64,000 bases of DNA from Bacteroidales bacterium (GTDB taxonomy: Bacteria > Bacteroidota > Bacteroidia > Bacteroidales > ML635J-15). Made by a program: the position numbers and the translations under genes. The notes beneath the pieces were generated by a model that saw only the letters and a program-made list of their open reading frames with translations, was not told the DNA's origin and did no database searches. The stretch covers positions 1-64,000 of the forward strand of contig JAISPG010000078.1 of assembly GCA_031275085.1 (NCBI GenBank). Direction: 5' to 3'. Of this stretch, positions 17,676-26,054 are shown in pieces (position 1 is the first letter of the stretch; each line of letters begins with the position of its first letter).

Positions 17676-20600
17676 TTAAAAACTGAATTGAACTCCTAAC
17701 CTGATCGTTCTTGGCAAGGAATAATTATCTGCATTATATCCGTAAATCATTGTACGGTAGTTTGCGTAAGCAATCGCATCTGTTTGCGTAGCAATTTGTG
17801 CTTCGTATTCTGAAAAATTCAGATATCCGTCATCATCTGCATTACCAGTATATTTATAAACATTTAAAACATTTTTGGTATTTAACAAATTGTTGATCTC
17901 GAGATAAACATTCATATATCCATACTTTTCTCTTGTTCCGTCTTCTTTTTTATCTGCCAGTTTAAGTCTGATATCACGGTCTAAACGCATATTTACCGTA
18001 ATTTTCCATGGTTTACGTGCTCCACTTAACGATCCTATTATAGTACCGTTTTCAGGTTTTGTATATTTTGTATATGGAGTACCGGAGCCGGCATTTACAA
18101 TAAAGTTAACACCTGTATTTGCTAAAATATTCTTACCGCCTATTTTCGGACCATTATATGGTGTTCCACTTACTTTTCCTCCATAACGATAATCCAGGGA
18201 AACTAAAAAAGAATGGCGTTGGTCAAAGTCAAGAGGAATAGTAGTTCTTAAATTTGGTTTATTGGATTTTACAATCGCTGCTCCAGATTCATAGCTCGAC
18301 CCTGTACCTTTAGCGAATTGTAAAGTATATGAAGCTCTTAATGTAACATTACCTGTTCTTCTTAAATCATATGTGATACCGAAACCTTTTACTGTTCCAA
18401 AGTCAATATTTCCATATGTATAATAAGAAGTAGGATAAGCACCTATAACAGATATTGTCTGCTGCATATCGCGCATTTCTCTGTAGAATGCAGAAAGTTT
18501 AATAGCAGATGAATTTCCTAGTTTCTGCTGGAATCCCAATTCATAATCAATAGTTTTTTCCGGCTTCAGATTAGGATTATTGACCACATCCTGGTTATAA
18601 CTCCATATATGTAGGTATTGTACCGGATTTAACTCATTATAGTATGATGGTCTTTTTGAAAGTATATCATAATGAGCAAAAAATAAAGCTTCTTCTGATA
18701 TCGGGAAAGAAAAAGATATACGAGGTAATACTAAAGTCTGAGGTTTATAATCTTCAAAAGTATTAGCATCAATCTCTGAACTTATAAGATATGGAGTAAT
18801 CCCATTTGATCCTGCTATAGAGTTTGGATTTTCTATTTCAACACCGCTTGCATTATACCATACGCTTCCTTCCCTGTAACCTTTGATTTCAGAAGGATTT
18901 TCCAATGCATTTACATAAACTACTGCACCATTGGAAATATTAGTAGGATGAGAAGTTCCTGTTTTTAATAAAGCATCACTTGCTGCATCTCCACGTGTAT
19001 ATGCCTGCCCATGAACGACATAACCGTCTTTTAGAACCATCTGGTTAGCATCATAACGGTCAACACGGATACCGACATTAAATATAAGATCTTTAAATGC
19101 AAATTTATCCTGAATATATCCTGCTATGTAACTTGGTTCGAATGCCGGTATAGGACGGGATTTTCTTCCTGTTGTTTCATCTACCTTTTCAAAAAAGTCA
19201 TTTAAAGTGGTTTTTGTTGTCATTTTTTTACCGGTATAGTCATAACCATAATAAGAAACGCGGGAATTTCCATTATTAATTAACTCGTCGGCACTAAACC
19301 ATTCCAGTTTCAGATCATCCGGATTTAACCCGTCAATGTTTACCCATTCCAGACTATTTTTTTCATAACCTAAATAATTTCTTACATTTTCATCAAATAA
19401 TGTTTGAGCAGAAGCATTATATAATCTCGGATAATCAATAGTATCCTGGAAAAATCCATAATCATCAAAATAAACTATAGGACTACCTGTGTTCTTTTCA
19501 AGGATATGACTGTTGGTTAGTTGTCTTGCTAATGTCCATAGTCCCATTGGTGCAACTGCAAAATAAGAGTCTTTTCTTTGTTCAAATTCAAAACCTAAAC
19601 TGAATTCATGACCGCCAATATCTGCAGAACCATTTACAGATACTCTGAACTGGGTTTGATCCTGAATTGCATATGTTGAATATGGAGAACCCGGACCGTA
19701 TACAAGATCATATACACTTGGAGCACTTTCTCCATTAATTAAACCTCCGAATTGAGAAACATAAGATAACTCCGGATAAGAATCAGGAAAAAAATCAAAA
19801 AACTGTTCGGTATATCTTCCTAAATCCGGATTGTAGTTTTTATCACCATTACCAGTCTGATAATCACTTACACGATACACATAATTTTCAAGAACATATC
19901 CTGTCAATCCTGTAGCCGTATCTGTTTTATATTCGTAATAGCTGGTCGGCTCTATTTCAAATGTTCCGATATGGCCATATGCAAAATAGTTATCATCAAA
20001 TTTTTCATTATATCTTTTCACATAATTCTTTGAATAATCAACCTGTATCTGGTAATATGGGTTCTTTATGATAGATGCTTTTTCTTCATCGCTATTATCT
20101 CTGAAACGTTGTGACATACGTCCGTAAACCCTCCAGTTATTCTGGATATAATCACCATTATTATCGTAATTAAAATATTGTCCTCTTATGTTATTTACCT
20201 TTCCTTTAGTATAATCGAACGTTCCCCCGAAAGTGAAGTTCAAATCTCTGACCGGTGAGATATCTATTTTTCCAGCAATATTCATTCCTTTTCTTCCGAC
20301 ATTCTCATATGCCTTATGATGAGAAAAATCTTCAGAACGTAAATATTCCATATTATTATATACAATAGCTCCGTCACCAGACCTTACTAATCTCAAAGGA
20401 TTGTCCAATATACTCTGAAGGACATCGTCATTTGCTCTCCAAACGCCTACAGCAGAAGGGCTGGCATCTTTAATTATGTTACCTTCGGCTGAGATAAGGA
20501 AACCGGCTAAAGTCCTTTTTCTGTTGGAACCTTTTTCATTTATTGAAATAATCGGTCCGGATAAAGTAAGTGCAGCCAAGTTATATCCATAAGGATCCAA

Positions 20601-21326
20601 AAACTGAGAAGTAACAACTTCAGCACTTCCAAAATATGCATTGGAAGGTCCTTTCATTGTCATACTGATAATACCGCCTGTTGCATCACCATACTGAGCA
20701 GGCAAACCGCCTGTTATAACCTGAACCTGCTCTAATGCTGCTTTAGGTACGGATGCAGAAGATCCGCGTACCTTAACGCCGTCAATATAATAAACAGTAC
20801 CTTCTTCACGAGCTCCTCTGATACTCTTAACTTCCCCATCTTCAGAATAAACACCTCCTACTGTAGTCGCAACTGCTGCTGCAGAACGACCGGGCATTTT
20901 TGCAATATCTTCGGATGTAACTGTCCCCCCAGATGTTGTCTGGTCTTTTGCAATTAAAGGAACCTTATATTCAATAACTTCAATTTCACCCAACATTTCA
21001 GCTGCAGGATTCAAATTGAAATTCTGAAATGTTATCTGTCCTGCAGGAATCTGAACATTAGTAACCTGTAATGTCTGATATCCTAAATTGGATGCAGATA
21101 CTGTATACCTACCGGCAGGAATAGGCTTTATACTATAATTTCCGTTGAAATCTGTAGAACCTCCGGTAACTATACTTCCTCCCTGCTCAAGAGTAACATT
21201 AGCAAAAGGAACAGGTTCTCCTGTCTGTGCATCGGTAATTGTTCCGTTTAATGTTCCTGATTGAGCTTTTAATCCGGCACTTGTAACAAGTGCAATAATC
21301 ATAATTAATAGTAATTTTCGTATCAT
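17676..21326 (-). CDS. TonB-dependent receptor with carboxypeptidase-like N-terminal domain
   Basis: 1216 residues. After a signal peptide (1-21) comes a CarboxypepD_reg-like domain (about 24-105: GTLNGTITDAQTGEPVPFANVTL). Then come a plug domain (about 125-220, with IAKMPGRSAAAVATTVGGVY and VYYIDGVKVRG) and a large 22-strand-type barrel ending in the outer-membrane C-terminal signature IRLGVQFSF. This is the SusC/RagA-like architecture that imports large ligands with TonB energy. There is no SusD partner. The two downstream genes (1433-aa exported protein and PorV-like barrel) seem to form the functional set. The substrate is unknown. Confidence 0.92.
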   Translation of the reverse strand: MIRKLLLIMIIALVTSAGLKAQSGTLNGTITDAQTGEPVPFANVTLEQGGSIVTGGSTDFNGNYSIKPIPAGRYTVSASNLGYQTLQVTNVQIPAGQITFQNFNLNPAAEMLGEIEVIEYKVPLIAKDQTTSGGTVTSEDIAKMPGRSAAAVATTVGGVYSEDGEVKSIRGAREEGTVYYIDGVKVRGSSASVPKAALEQVQVITGGLPAQYGDATGGIISMTMKGPSNAYFGSAEVVTSQFLDPYGYNLAALTLSGPIISINEKGSNRKRTLAGFLISAEGNIIKDASPSAVGVWRANDDVLQSILDNPLRLVRSGDGAIVYNNMEYLRSEDFSHHKAYENVGRKGMNIAGKIDISPVRDLNFTFGGTFDYTKGKVNNIRGQYFNYDNNGDYIQNNWRVYGRMSQRFRDNSDEEKASIIKNPYYQIQVDYSKNYVKRYNEKFDDNYFAYGHIGTFEIEPTSYYEYKTDTATGLTGYVLENYVYRVSDYQTGNGDKNYNPDLGRYTEQFFDFFPDSYPELSYVSQFGGLINGESAPSVYDLVYGPGSPYSTYAIQDQTQFRVSVNGSADIGGHEFSLGFEFEQRKDSYFAVAPMGLWTLARQLTNSHILEKNTGSPIVYFDDYGFFQDTIDYPRLYNASAQTLFDENVRNYLGYEKNSLEWVNIDGLNPDDLKLEWFSADELINNGNSRVSYYGYDYTGKKMTTKTTLNDFFEKVDETTGRKSRPIPAFEPSYIAGYIQDKFAFKDLIFNVGIRVDRYDANQMVLKDGYVVHGQAYTRGDAASDALLKTGTSHPTNISNGAVVYVNALENPSEIKGYREGSVWYNASGVEIENPNSIAGSNGITPYLISSEIDANTFEDYKPQTLVLPRISFSFPISEEALFFAHYDILSKRPSYYNELNPVQYLHIWSYNQDVVNNPNLKPEKTIDYELGFQQKLGNSSAIKLSAFYREMRDMQQTISVIGAYPTSYYTYGNIDFGTVKGFGITYDLRRTGNVTLRASYTLQFAKGTGSSYESGAAIVKSNKPNLRTTIPLDFDQRHSFLVSLDYRYGGKVSGTPYNGPKIGGKNILANTGVNFIVNAGSGTPYTKYTKPENGTIIGSLSGARKPWKITVNMRLDRDIRLKLADKKEDGTREKYGYMNVYLEINNLLNTKNVLNVYKYTGNADDDGYLNFSEYEAQIATQTDAIAYANYRTMIYGYNADNYSLPRTIRLGVQFSF

Positions 21327-21382
21327 AACAGAGTTTTACTTAAACATATACTTAACCCATTTAACTCAAATTTATAAAGCTG

Positions 21383-21414
21383 TAAAGATATTATTCCTTT
21401 TTTTTTTATCCAAA
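21383..21414 (-). promoter_or_regulatory. Promoter of the TonB receptor operon
   Basis: On the minus strand TTTG (21411-21414), a 20-bp spacer and TATCTTTA (21383-21390) give a good Bacteroidota promoter about 57 bp before the ATG. A second -7-like TAAATTTG is at 21367-21374 but lacks a partner box. Confidence 0.5.
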
Positions 21415-21489
21415 TGTTTTTATCATAAATATTTAACTTTTTTTTAATTTATTTAACTAAGTATTTGGAATTCACTATTATTTTTACGA

Positions 21490-21840
21490 TTATCTCCTGT
21501 TGTTTTTTTTGGCTGTTCTTTTACTTTGTTTCATCCGCTTATATACTTTTTTTTGTTTTGATATTTCCGTACCTCCGCCACTAACCTTCTTGTTGTATTT
21601 TTTTACAGTCTTCCTGTGAAGCTTTTTATTTTGTTTTTTTTTCTTTACCTCCTGTTTTTCCCGTTTTTTTTCCAGCTTTATAACATGTCGTTCTTCTTTT
21701 GAAGGTTTTTGTTTTTTTACTTTCTGGCTTTTCATATTTCGTTCATCATCAATGCTATATTTTTGAGAATATGCACCTGAAGACAATAAAATGAGACAAA
21801 AACACGTTATTATAAAGATTATTTTACTTAACTTTGCCAT
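21490..21840 (-). CDS. Small exported Lys/Arg-rich protein, unknown function
   Basis: 116 residues. A clear signal peptide (residues 1-26, MAKLSKIIFIITCFCLILL then SGAYSQ) is followed by about 90 residues, of which roughly 38 are Lys or Arg. Charged clusters include KKKKQNKK and KKYNKK, and there is one short GGG break. The mature part should be unstructured or helical and strongly basic. It could bind acidic surface polymers such as LPS or nucleic acid, but that is only inference. No family is recognised. It is a single gene, divergent from the Rieske-like lipoprotein gene. Confidence 0.65.
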   Translation of the reverse strand: MAKLSKIIFIITCFCLILLSSGAYSQKYSIDDERNMKSQKVKKQKPSKEERHVIKLEKKREKQEVKKKKQNKKLHRKTVKKYNKKVSGGGTEISKQKKVYKRMKQSKRTAKKNNRR

Positions 21841-21891
21841 TACTTAGTTAATTATATTATTAATTAATAAAAAACTTTTTTACAAATTTTT

Positions 21892-22326
21892 ATGAAAAAC
21901 ATATCAGCAAAGTTATTAATATTTTTTATCTTTATATTAACAATCTTACCTTCTTGTGAAGATAGCGGAGAAAGAATACCATATGTTCCTGTAAATATTA
22001 TTATCTATCCCGACCTGCCGGAATATAACACGATAAAAACTCCAATGAACCATATATACCTTAACGGTGGATATGCCGGTATTATAGTATATTGCGAATA
22101 TGCAGATTCTTATAAAGCATACGAAAGGAATTGTCCGCACAATCCTTCTCATCCTGATGCTATTCTCGATGTTGATTCAACAAATCTTTTTATGGTTTGC
22201 CGGGAATGTAAATCAAAATTTTCAATATTGTACGGAAATAAAGTTGACGGTCCTGCAAAAAATCCTGTTGTGGAATACAAAACAACTTTATTTAACAGTG
22301 CTTTATATATAACAAATTATAATTAG
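21892..22326 (+). CDS. Rieske-like lipoprotein with altered cluster ligands
   Basis: 144 residues. A lipoprotein signal peptide has the lipobox LPSC (Cys22). The C-terminal half has a Rieske-type layout: Cys81-Pro-His83 in the first box and Cys103-Arg-Glu-Cys106 in the second, 20 residues later. Classical Rieske proteins have CxH and CxxH, so here the second histidine is replaced by cysteine. That would leave three Cys and one His as ligands for a 2Fe-2S cluster. It is likely a periplasmic, membrane-anchored electron carrier or a redox-inert relative. It is monocistronic and shares a bidirectional terminator with ahcY. Confidence 0.65.
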   Translation: MKNISAKLLIFFIFILTILPSCEDSGERIPYVPVNIIIYPDLPEYNTIKTPMNHIYLNGGYAGIIVYCEYADSYKAYERNCPHNPSHPDAILDVDSTNLFMVCRECKSKFSILYGNKVDGPAKNPVVEYKTTLFNSALYITNYN

Positions 22327-22350
22327 ATATAAAAAACGATAAAAAATAAT

Positions 22351-22399
22351 TAAAAGTTCCGGGTAGTAAGAAATATTTTCCTGATACCCGGAACTTTTA
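22351..22399. terminator. Bidirectional terminator between the Rieske-like gene and ahcY
   Basis: Perfect 15-bp arms TAAAAGTTCCGGGTA (22351-22365) and TACCCGGAACTTTTA (22385-22399) are separated by a 19-nt loop. T-rich sequence follows on both strands. It serves two converging genes. Confidence 0.8.
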
Positions 22400-22412
22400 A
22401 GTTTTAATTATT

Positions 22413-23831
22413 TTAATATCTGTAATGTTCAGGTTTATATGGTCCTTCAGCCGGAACTCCGATATAATCGGCTTGTTCTTTTGTCAATTTGGTAAGCTTA
22501 ACTCCTATTTGTTCCAAATGCAATCTGGCAACTTCTTCATCTAAGTGTTTAGGTAATCTGTAAACTCCGACCTCATAATTATTTTTCCATAAATCCAGTT
22601 GAGCCAGAGTCTGATTTGAAAATGAATTACTCATTACAAATGACGGATGTCCTGTTGCACAACCAAGATTTACCAGACGTCCCTCTGCAAGTACAAATAT
22701 AGAATTTCCTGTTTCGTTAAATGTATATTTATCAACCTGCGGTTTTATATTGGTCTTTACGGCACCTTTATAGTTTTCTAATTTCTCTATCTGGATCTCA
22801 TTATCAAAATGGCCTATATTACATACTATAGACTGGTCTTTCATTTTTTTCATGTGTTCCAGAGTAATAACATCCTTATTTCCGGTAGTAGTTACATATA
22901 TATTCCCTTCTCCCAAAGCATCTTCAATACGGGCAACTTCAAATCCTTCCATAGCGGCCTGCAATGCGCAGATAGGATCTATTTCGGTTACAATAACCCT
23001 GGCACCATAACCTTTCATAGAACGTGCACATCCTTTACCGACATCTCCGTAACCAAGAACGACTACTACTTTTCCTGCGATCATAACATCCGTAGCACGT
23101 TTAATTCCATCAGCAAGAGATTCTCTGCAACCATAAAGATTATCAAATTTTGATTTGGTAACAGAATCGTTTACATTTATTGCAGGTATTAACAATTCTC
23201 CTTTTTCCATCATCTGATACAAACGATGAACTCCCGTTGTTGTTTCTTCCGAAACTCCTTTAAGATCTTTAACCGTACGGGTCCATTTCGTATTATCATG
23301 TTCCAGAACTTTTTTCAAAGTGTCAAGGATAATTTGTTCTTCGGTACTTCCTGCTTTAATATTTAATATTTCAGAATTTTTTTCTGCATAATATCCCTTG
23401 TGGATGAGTAAAGTCGCATCTCCACCATCATCAACTATCAAATTAGGACCTAAATCTCCTGGAAAAGTCAATGCCTGTAATGTACACCACCAGTATTCTT
23501 CAAGAGTTTCACCCTTCCATGCAAAAACAGGAACTCCTGTAGCAGCAATCGCAGCAGCAGCATGATCCTGAGTCGAAAATATATTGCAGCTTGCCCATCT
23601 CACATCTGCTCCCAATTCAACTAATGTTTCTATTAATACTGCAGTTTGAATAGTCATATGCAATGAACCCATGACCCTTACTCCTTTCAATGGCTTTTCC
23701 GAAGAATATTTTCTCCTGATGCTCATTAATCCCGGCATTTCTTTTTCTGCTATTTCTATTTCTTTTCTTCCAAAATCAGCTAGTTGAATATCTTTGATTT
23801 TATATGGCAAATTGCTTATTAATTTTTCCAT
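22413..23831 (-). CDS. ahcY: Adenosylhomocysteinase
   Basis: 472 residues, normal for the bacterial enzyme. It splits S-adenosylhomocysteine to adenosine and homocysteine, which removes product inhibition of methyltransferases. Visible signatures are [16 protein letters not shown] near the start, [16 protein letters not shown], the NAD-binding loop [14 protein letters not shown], and the C-terminal KPEHYRY end. It is monocistronic, has a near-perfect promoter and is followed by a bidirectional terminator. Confidence 0.98.
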   Translation of the reverse strand: MEKLISNLPYKIKDIQLADFGRKEIEIAEKEMPGLMSIRRKYSSEKPLKGVRVMGSLHMTIQTAVLIETLVELGADVRWASCNIFSTQDHAAAAIAATGVPVFAWKGETLEEYWWCTLQALTFPGDLGPNLIVDDGGDATLLIHKGYYAEKNSEILNIKAGSTEEQIILDTLKKVLEHDNTKWTRTVKDLKGVSEETTTGVHRLYQMMEKGELLIPAINVNDSVTKSKFDNLYGCRESLADGIKRATDVMIAGKVVVVLGYGDVGKGCARSMKGYGARVIVTEIDPICALQAAMEGFEVARIEDALGEGNIYVTTTGNKDVITLEHMKKMKDQSIVCNIGHFDNEIQIEKLENYKGAVKTNIKPQVDKYTFNETGNSIFVLAEGRLVNLGCATGHPSFVMSNSFSNQTLAQLDLWKNNYEVGVYRLPKHLDEEVARLHLEQIGVKLTKLTKEQADYIGVPAEGPYKPEHYRY

Positions 23832-23855
23832 TTATTTAGTTTTATAAAATTTATA

Positions 23856-23886
23856 CAAAAATAATACTTTTCTGAATATCTGCAAA
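23856..23886 (-). promoter_or_regulatory. Promoter of ahcY
   Basis: On the minus strand TTTG (23883-23886), exactly 19 bp, then TATTTTTG (23856-23863), about 25 bp before the ATG. It is a full match to the Bacteroidota consensus. Confidence 0.75.
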
Positions 23887-23905
23887 ACAGGTAAAATTAT
23901 ACCGA

Positions 23906-24811
23906 TCAGGTTATACCAAAATACTTCTGCGTTATTTCCCTGTCCTGATGCAGTTGGCTTATTAACTTATCCGCATCATCAAATTTACGCTCTTCCCTGA
24001 TCTTTTTTACAAATTTTACAGTAACTCTTTCATCGTACATATCACCATTATAATTCAACACATGGAACTCAATGGTCTTTTCTGTACCGTTAAATGTCGG
24101 ACGCGTCCCTATATTCAGCATTGCAGGATACCAATCATCATTTATCTCAACTTCAGCAATATATACCCCATTAGCCGGAATCAGCTTGTCCTTATCTATT
24201 CCGCCAAGATTTGCAGTCGGGAATCCCAGTTTCCTGCCGATTTTATAGCCATGTTCTATAATACCGGACAGGATAAATTCATATCCTAATAATTCGTTAG
24301 CCTGGTCGACTAATCCCTGCTCTAATAACTTTCGGATAATGGAAGAGCTTATTTTTTTATTTCCTGTAAGAGTAAATTCTTTCAATTTTATGATCTCAAT
24401 ATCAGCAGGATAAGTATTACTATTTTGATCTTTACGACCAAAAGAATTATTATAACCCATTATTATGGCTCCTGCATTCAGTTGTCCCAGAATAATATCT
24501 TGAATAAACTCCATACCTGACTTTCCGCATATATCACGGTTAAACTCAAGGATAAGCAAATTTTTTAATTTTAATTCTCTTAAAATTTCAATTTTTTCTT
24601 CTAATGTTGTAAGCAGTTTTATATTATTTCCGAAATAGTGCTTCGGGTGCGGCCATAACGTAACCAGCATTTCCTCTGTCCCTGCCCTGTTTGCATATTC
24701 CTGAAGCTGGCTTATTATATAACTATGACCAAGGTGTACACCATCAAAAAAACCTACAGAAATAAAACAGTTTTTAGTTATATTTTCGTTTATATTTGTA
24801 AAAATTTTCAA
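23906..24811 (-). CDS. ribF: Bifunctional riboflavin kinase/FAD synthetase
   Basis: 301 residues. The N-terminal nucleotidyltransferase domain carries GFFDGVHLGHSYII (about 19-32) and the SSSIIRKLLEQG helix. The C-terminal kinase domain carries GYKIGRKLGFPTANL (about 189-203) and GVYIAEVEI. It makes FMN and then FAD from riboflavin. The start is a TTG at 24811. No ATG is available, an in-frame stop lies just upstream, and the first residues MKIF fit the family. The promoter -7 box TACTTTTG sits about 15 bp ahead. The gene is divergent from a thioredoxin-fold lipoprotein gene, with 28 bp between the starts. Confidence 0.95.
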   Translation of the reverse strand: MKIFTNINENITKNCFISVGFFDGVHLGHSYIISQLQEYANRAGTEEMLVTLWPHPKHYFGNNIKLLTTLEEKIEILRELKLKNLLILEFNRDICGKSGMEFIQDIILGQLNAGAIIMGYNNSFGRKDQNSNTYPADIEIIKLKEFTLTGNKKISSSIIRKLLEQGLVDQANELLGYEFILSGIIEHGYKIGRKLGFPTANLGGIDKDKLIPANGVYIAEVEINDDWYPAMLNIGTRPTFNGTEKTIEFHVLNYNGDMYDERVTVKFVKKIREERKFDDADKLISQLHQDREITQKYFGIT

Positions 24812-24834
24812 CGTGTTGATTTTTCACAAAAGTA
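24791..24834. promoter_or_regulatory. Overlapping divergent promoters of ribF and the TlpA-like gene
   Basis: Minus-strand TACTTTTG (24827-24834) would drive ribF with a leader of about 10 nt. Plus-strand TATATTTG (24791-24798), inside the ribF coding region, would drive the lipoprotein gene at 24840. Both match TAnnTTTG. Transcription start sites would face each other across about 15 bp. Confidence 0.45.
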
Positions 24835-24839
24835 AAAAA

Positions 24840-26045
24840 ATGTATTTAAAAAAAACATATGATAGTTATGCTTTTCGAATAAGCATGTTTTTTATGTTGG
24901 TATTATTAATGTTGATGGTGAACCTTATTTCATGCAAACATAATAATATAAAAACCGGGTTACATATATGTATTGAAGGAGCAGATAAAATTCCTGTAAT
25001 CCTGGAAAAACTCAGCCCTGATAAAATTGATACCATAATCGCTGTCAAAACAAACAAAAAAGGTTGTGTAGAAATAAGTCCTGAAAATTTAAAAAACTGT
25101 TTTTATCGCTTACGTATTGACAATCACAATTTTATTTATCTTTATTTAAAAGAAAATGATAAGATCATAATAAACTCTTCATATCCTGAAATTTCGCGTA
25201 ATTATTCGATTTCAGGTTCTCCCGACAGCGAATTGTTAGAAAAAATGTACAGGAAACTTGTCACCGGTTCCGATTCAATGAATATAATGAAGGAACAGAT
25301 TATAAATGCCCATTACATACCGGATTATAATGTAGATTCTTTACAAAAAATATTTTCGGAAATTGCAGGTAACATTTTTATTGAAGAAAAATCATATTTA
25401 AGCAATTTTATAAAAGAAAATAAAGAATCGCCTGTGATCTATATGGCGCTGCATCAGTACGTTGAAACTTCTCCGGTTTTTACTGTGGAAAGAGATCCGG
25501 ATATTTTTGATTTCGTTCTTGAAAATCTGAAATTGTACAACCCCGGATTAGAACAAATAAATTTACTGGAATCCTTAATATCAAAACAAAAATCAAAATC
25601 GCAACACATTGATAATCAAAATATAAATATCAAACAGGGAATGGTTGCCCCGGATTTTTCCATCAACAATTTCCTGAATAAAACAACTACGCTTTCGGAT
25701 TTCAGGGATAAAAACATTATAATATATTTCTGGGCTTCATGGAGCAAAGAAAGTACCAACAATATGGAGTTTCTTAAAGACCTAGCTGAGAACCACAAAA
25801 AAGATGTGGAAATAATATTGTTTTCATTGGATTCCGGTCCCGAAAAGTGGAAAAAATCCGTAAGCGGATTAGGAATTGCAGAATTGAATAATGTATGCGA
25901 TTTCCGCATATGGGAAAGTCCTGTCGTTAAAGTTTATGGTATAAAAAATATACCTGTTTCTATTATTATTAACAAAAAAGGAATAATCGAGGATATAACT
26001 TCCGATACCGGAAAATTAAAAACAATTATTGATCAGTTGAATTAA
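24840..26045 (+). CDS. Thioredoxin-fold (TlpA-like) lipoprotein lacking catalytic cysteines
   Basis: 401 residues from the ATG at 24840. A GTG nine codons earlier is less likely, because it would almost abut the ribF start. The signal peptide has lipobox LISC (Cys32). An N-terminal DUF4369-like beta domain and a helical middle lead to an AhpC/TlpA domain (about 268-400: GMVAPDFSINNF, then IIYFWASWSKESTNN). The usual WCxxC active site reads W-Ser302-Lys-Glu-Ser305, so no dithiol chemistry is possible. It is probably a periplasmic binding or structural relative of the resistance-type thioredoxins. The M1 peptidase gene follows after 9 bp, so an operon is likely. Confidence 0.8.
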   Translation: MYLKKTYDSYAFRISMFFMLVLLMLMVNLISCKHNNIKTGLHICIEGADKIPVILEKLSPDKIDTIIAVKTNKKGCVEISPENLKNCFYRLRIDNHNFIYLYLKENDKIIINSSYPEISRNYSISGSPDSELLEKMYRKLVTGSDSMNIMKEQIINAHYIPDYNVDSLQKIFSEIAGNIFIEEKSYLSNFIKENKESPVIYMALHQYVETSPVFTVERDPDIFDFVLENLKLYNPGLEQINLLESLISKQKSKSQHIDNQNINIKQGMVAPDFSINNFLNKTTTLSDFRDKNIIIYFWASWSKESTNNMEFLKDLAENHKKDVEIILFSLDSGPEKWKKSVSGLGIAELNNVCDFRIWESPVVKVYGIKNIPVSIIINKKGIIEDITSDTGKLKTIIDQLN

Positions 26046-26054
26046 AAAATTGAT

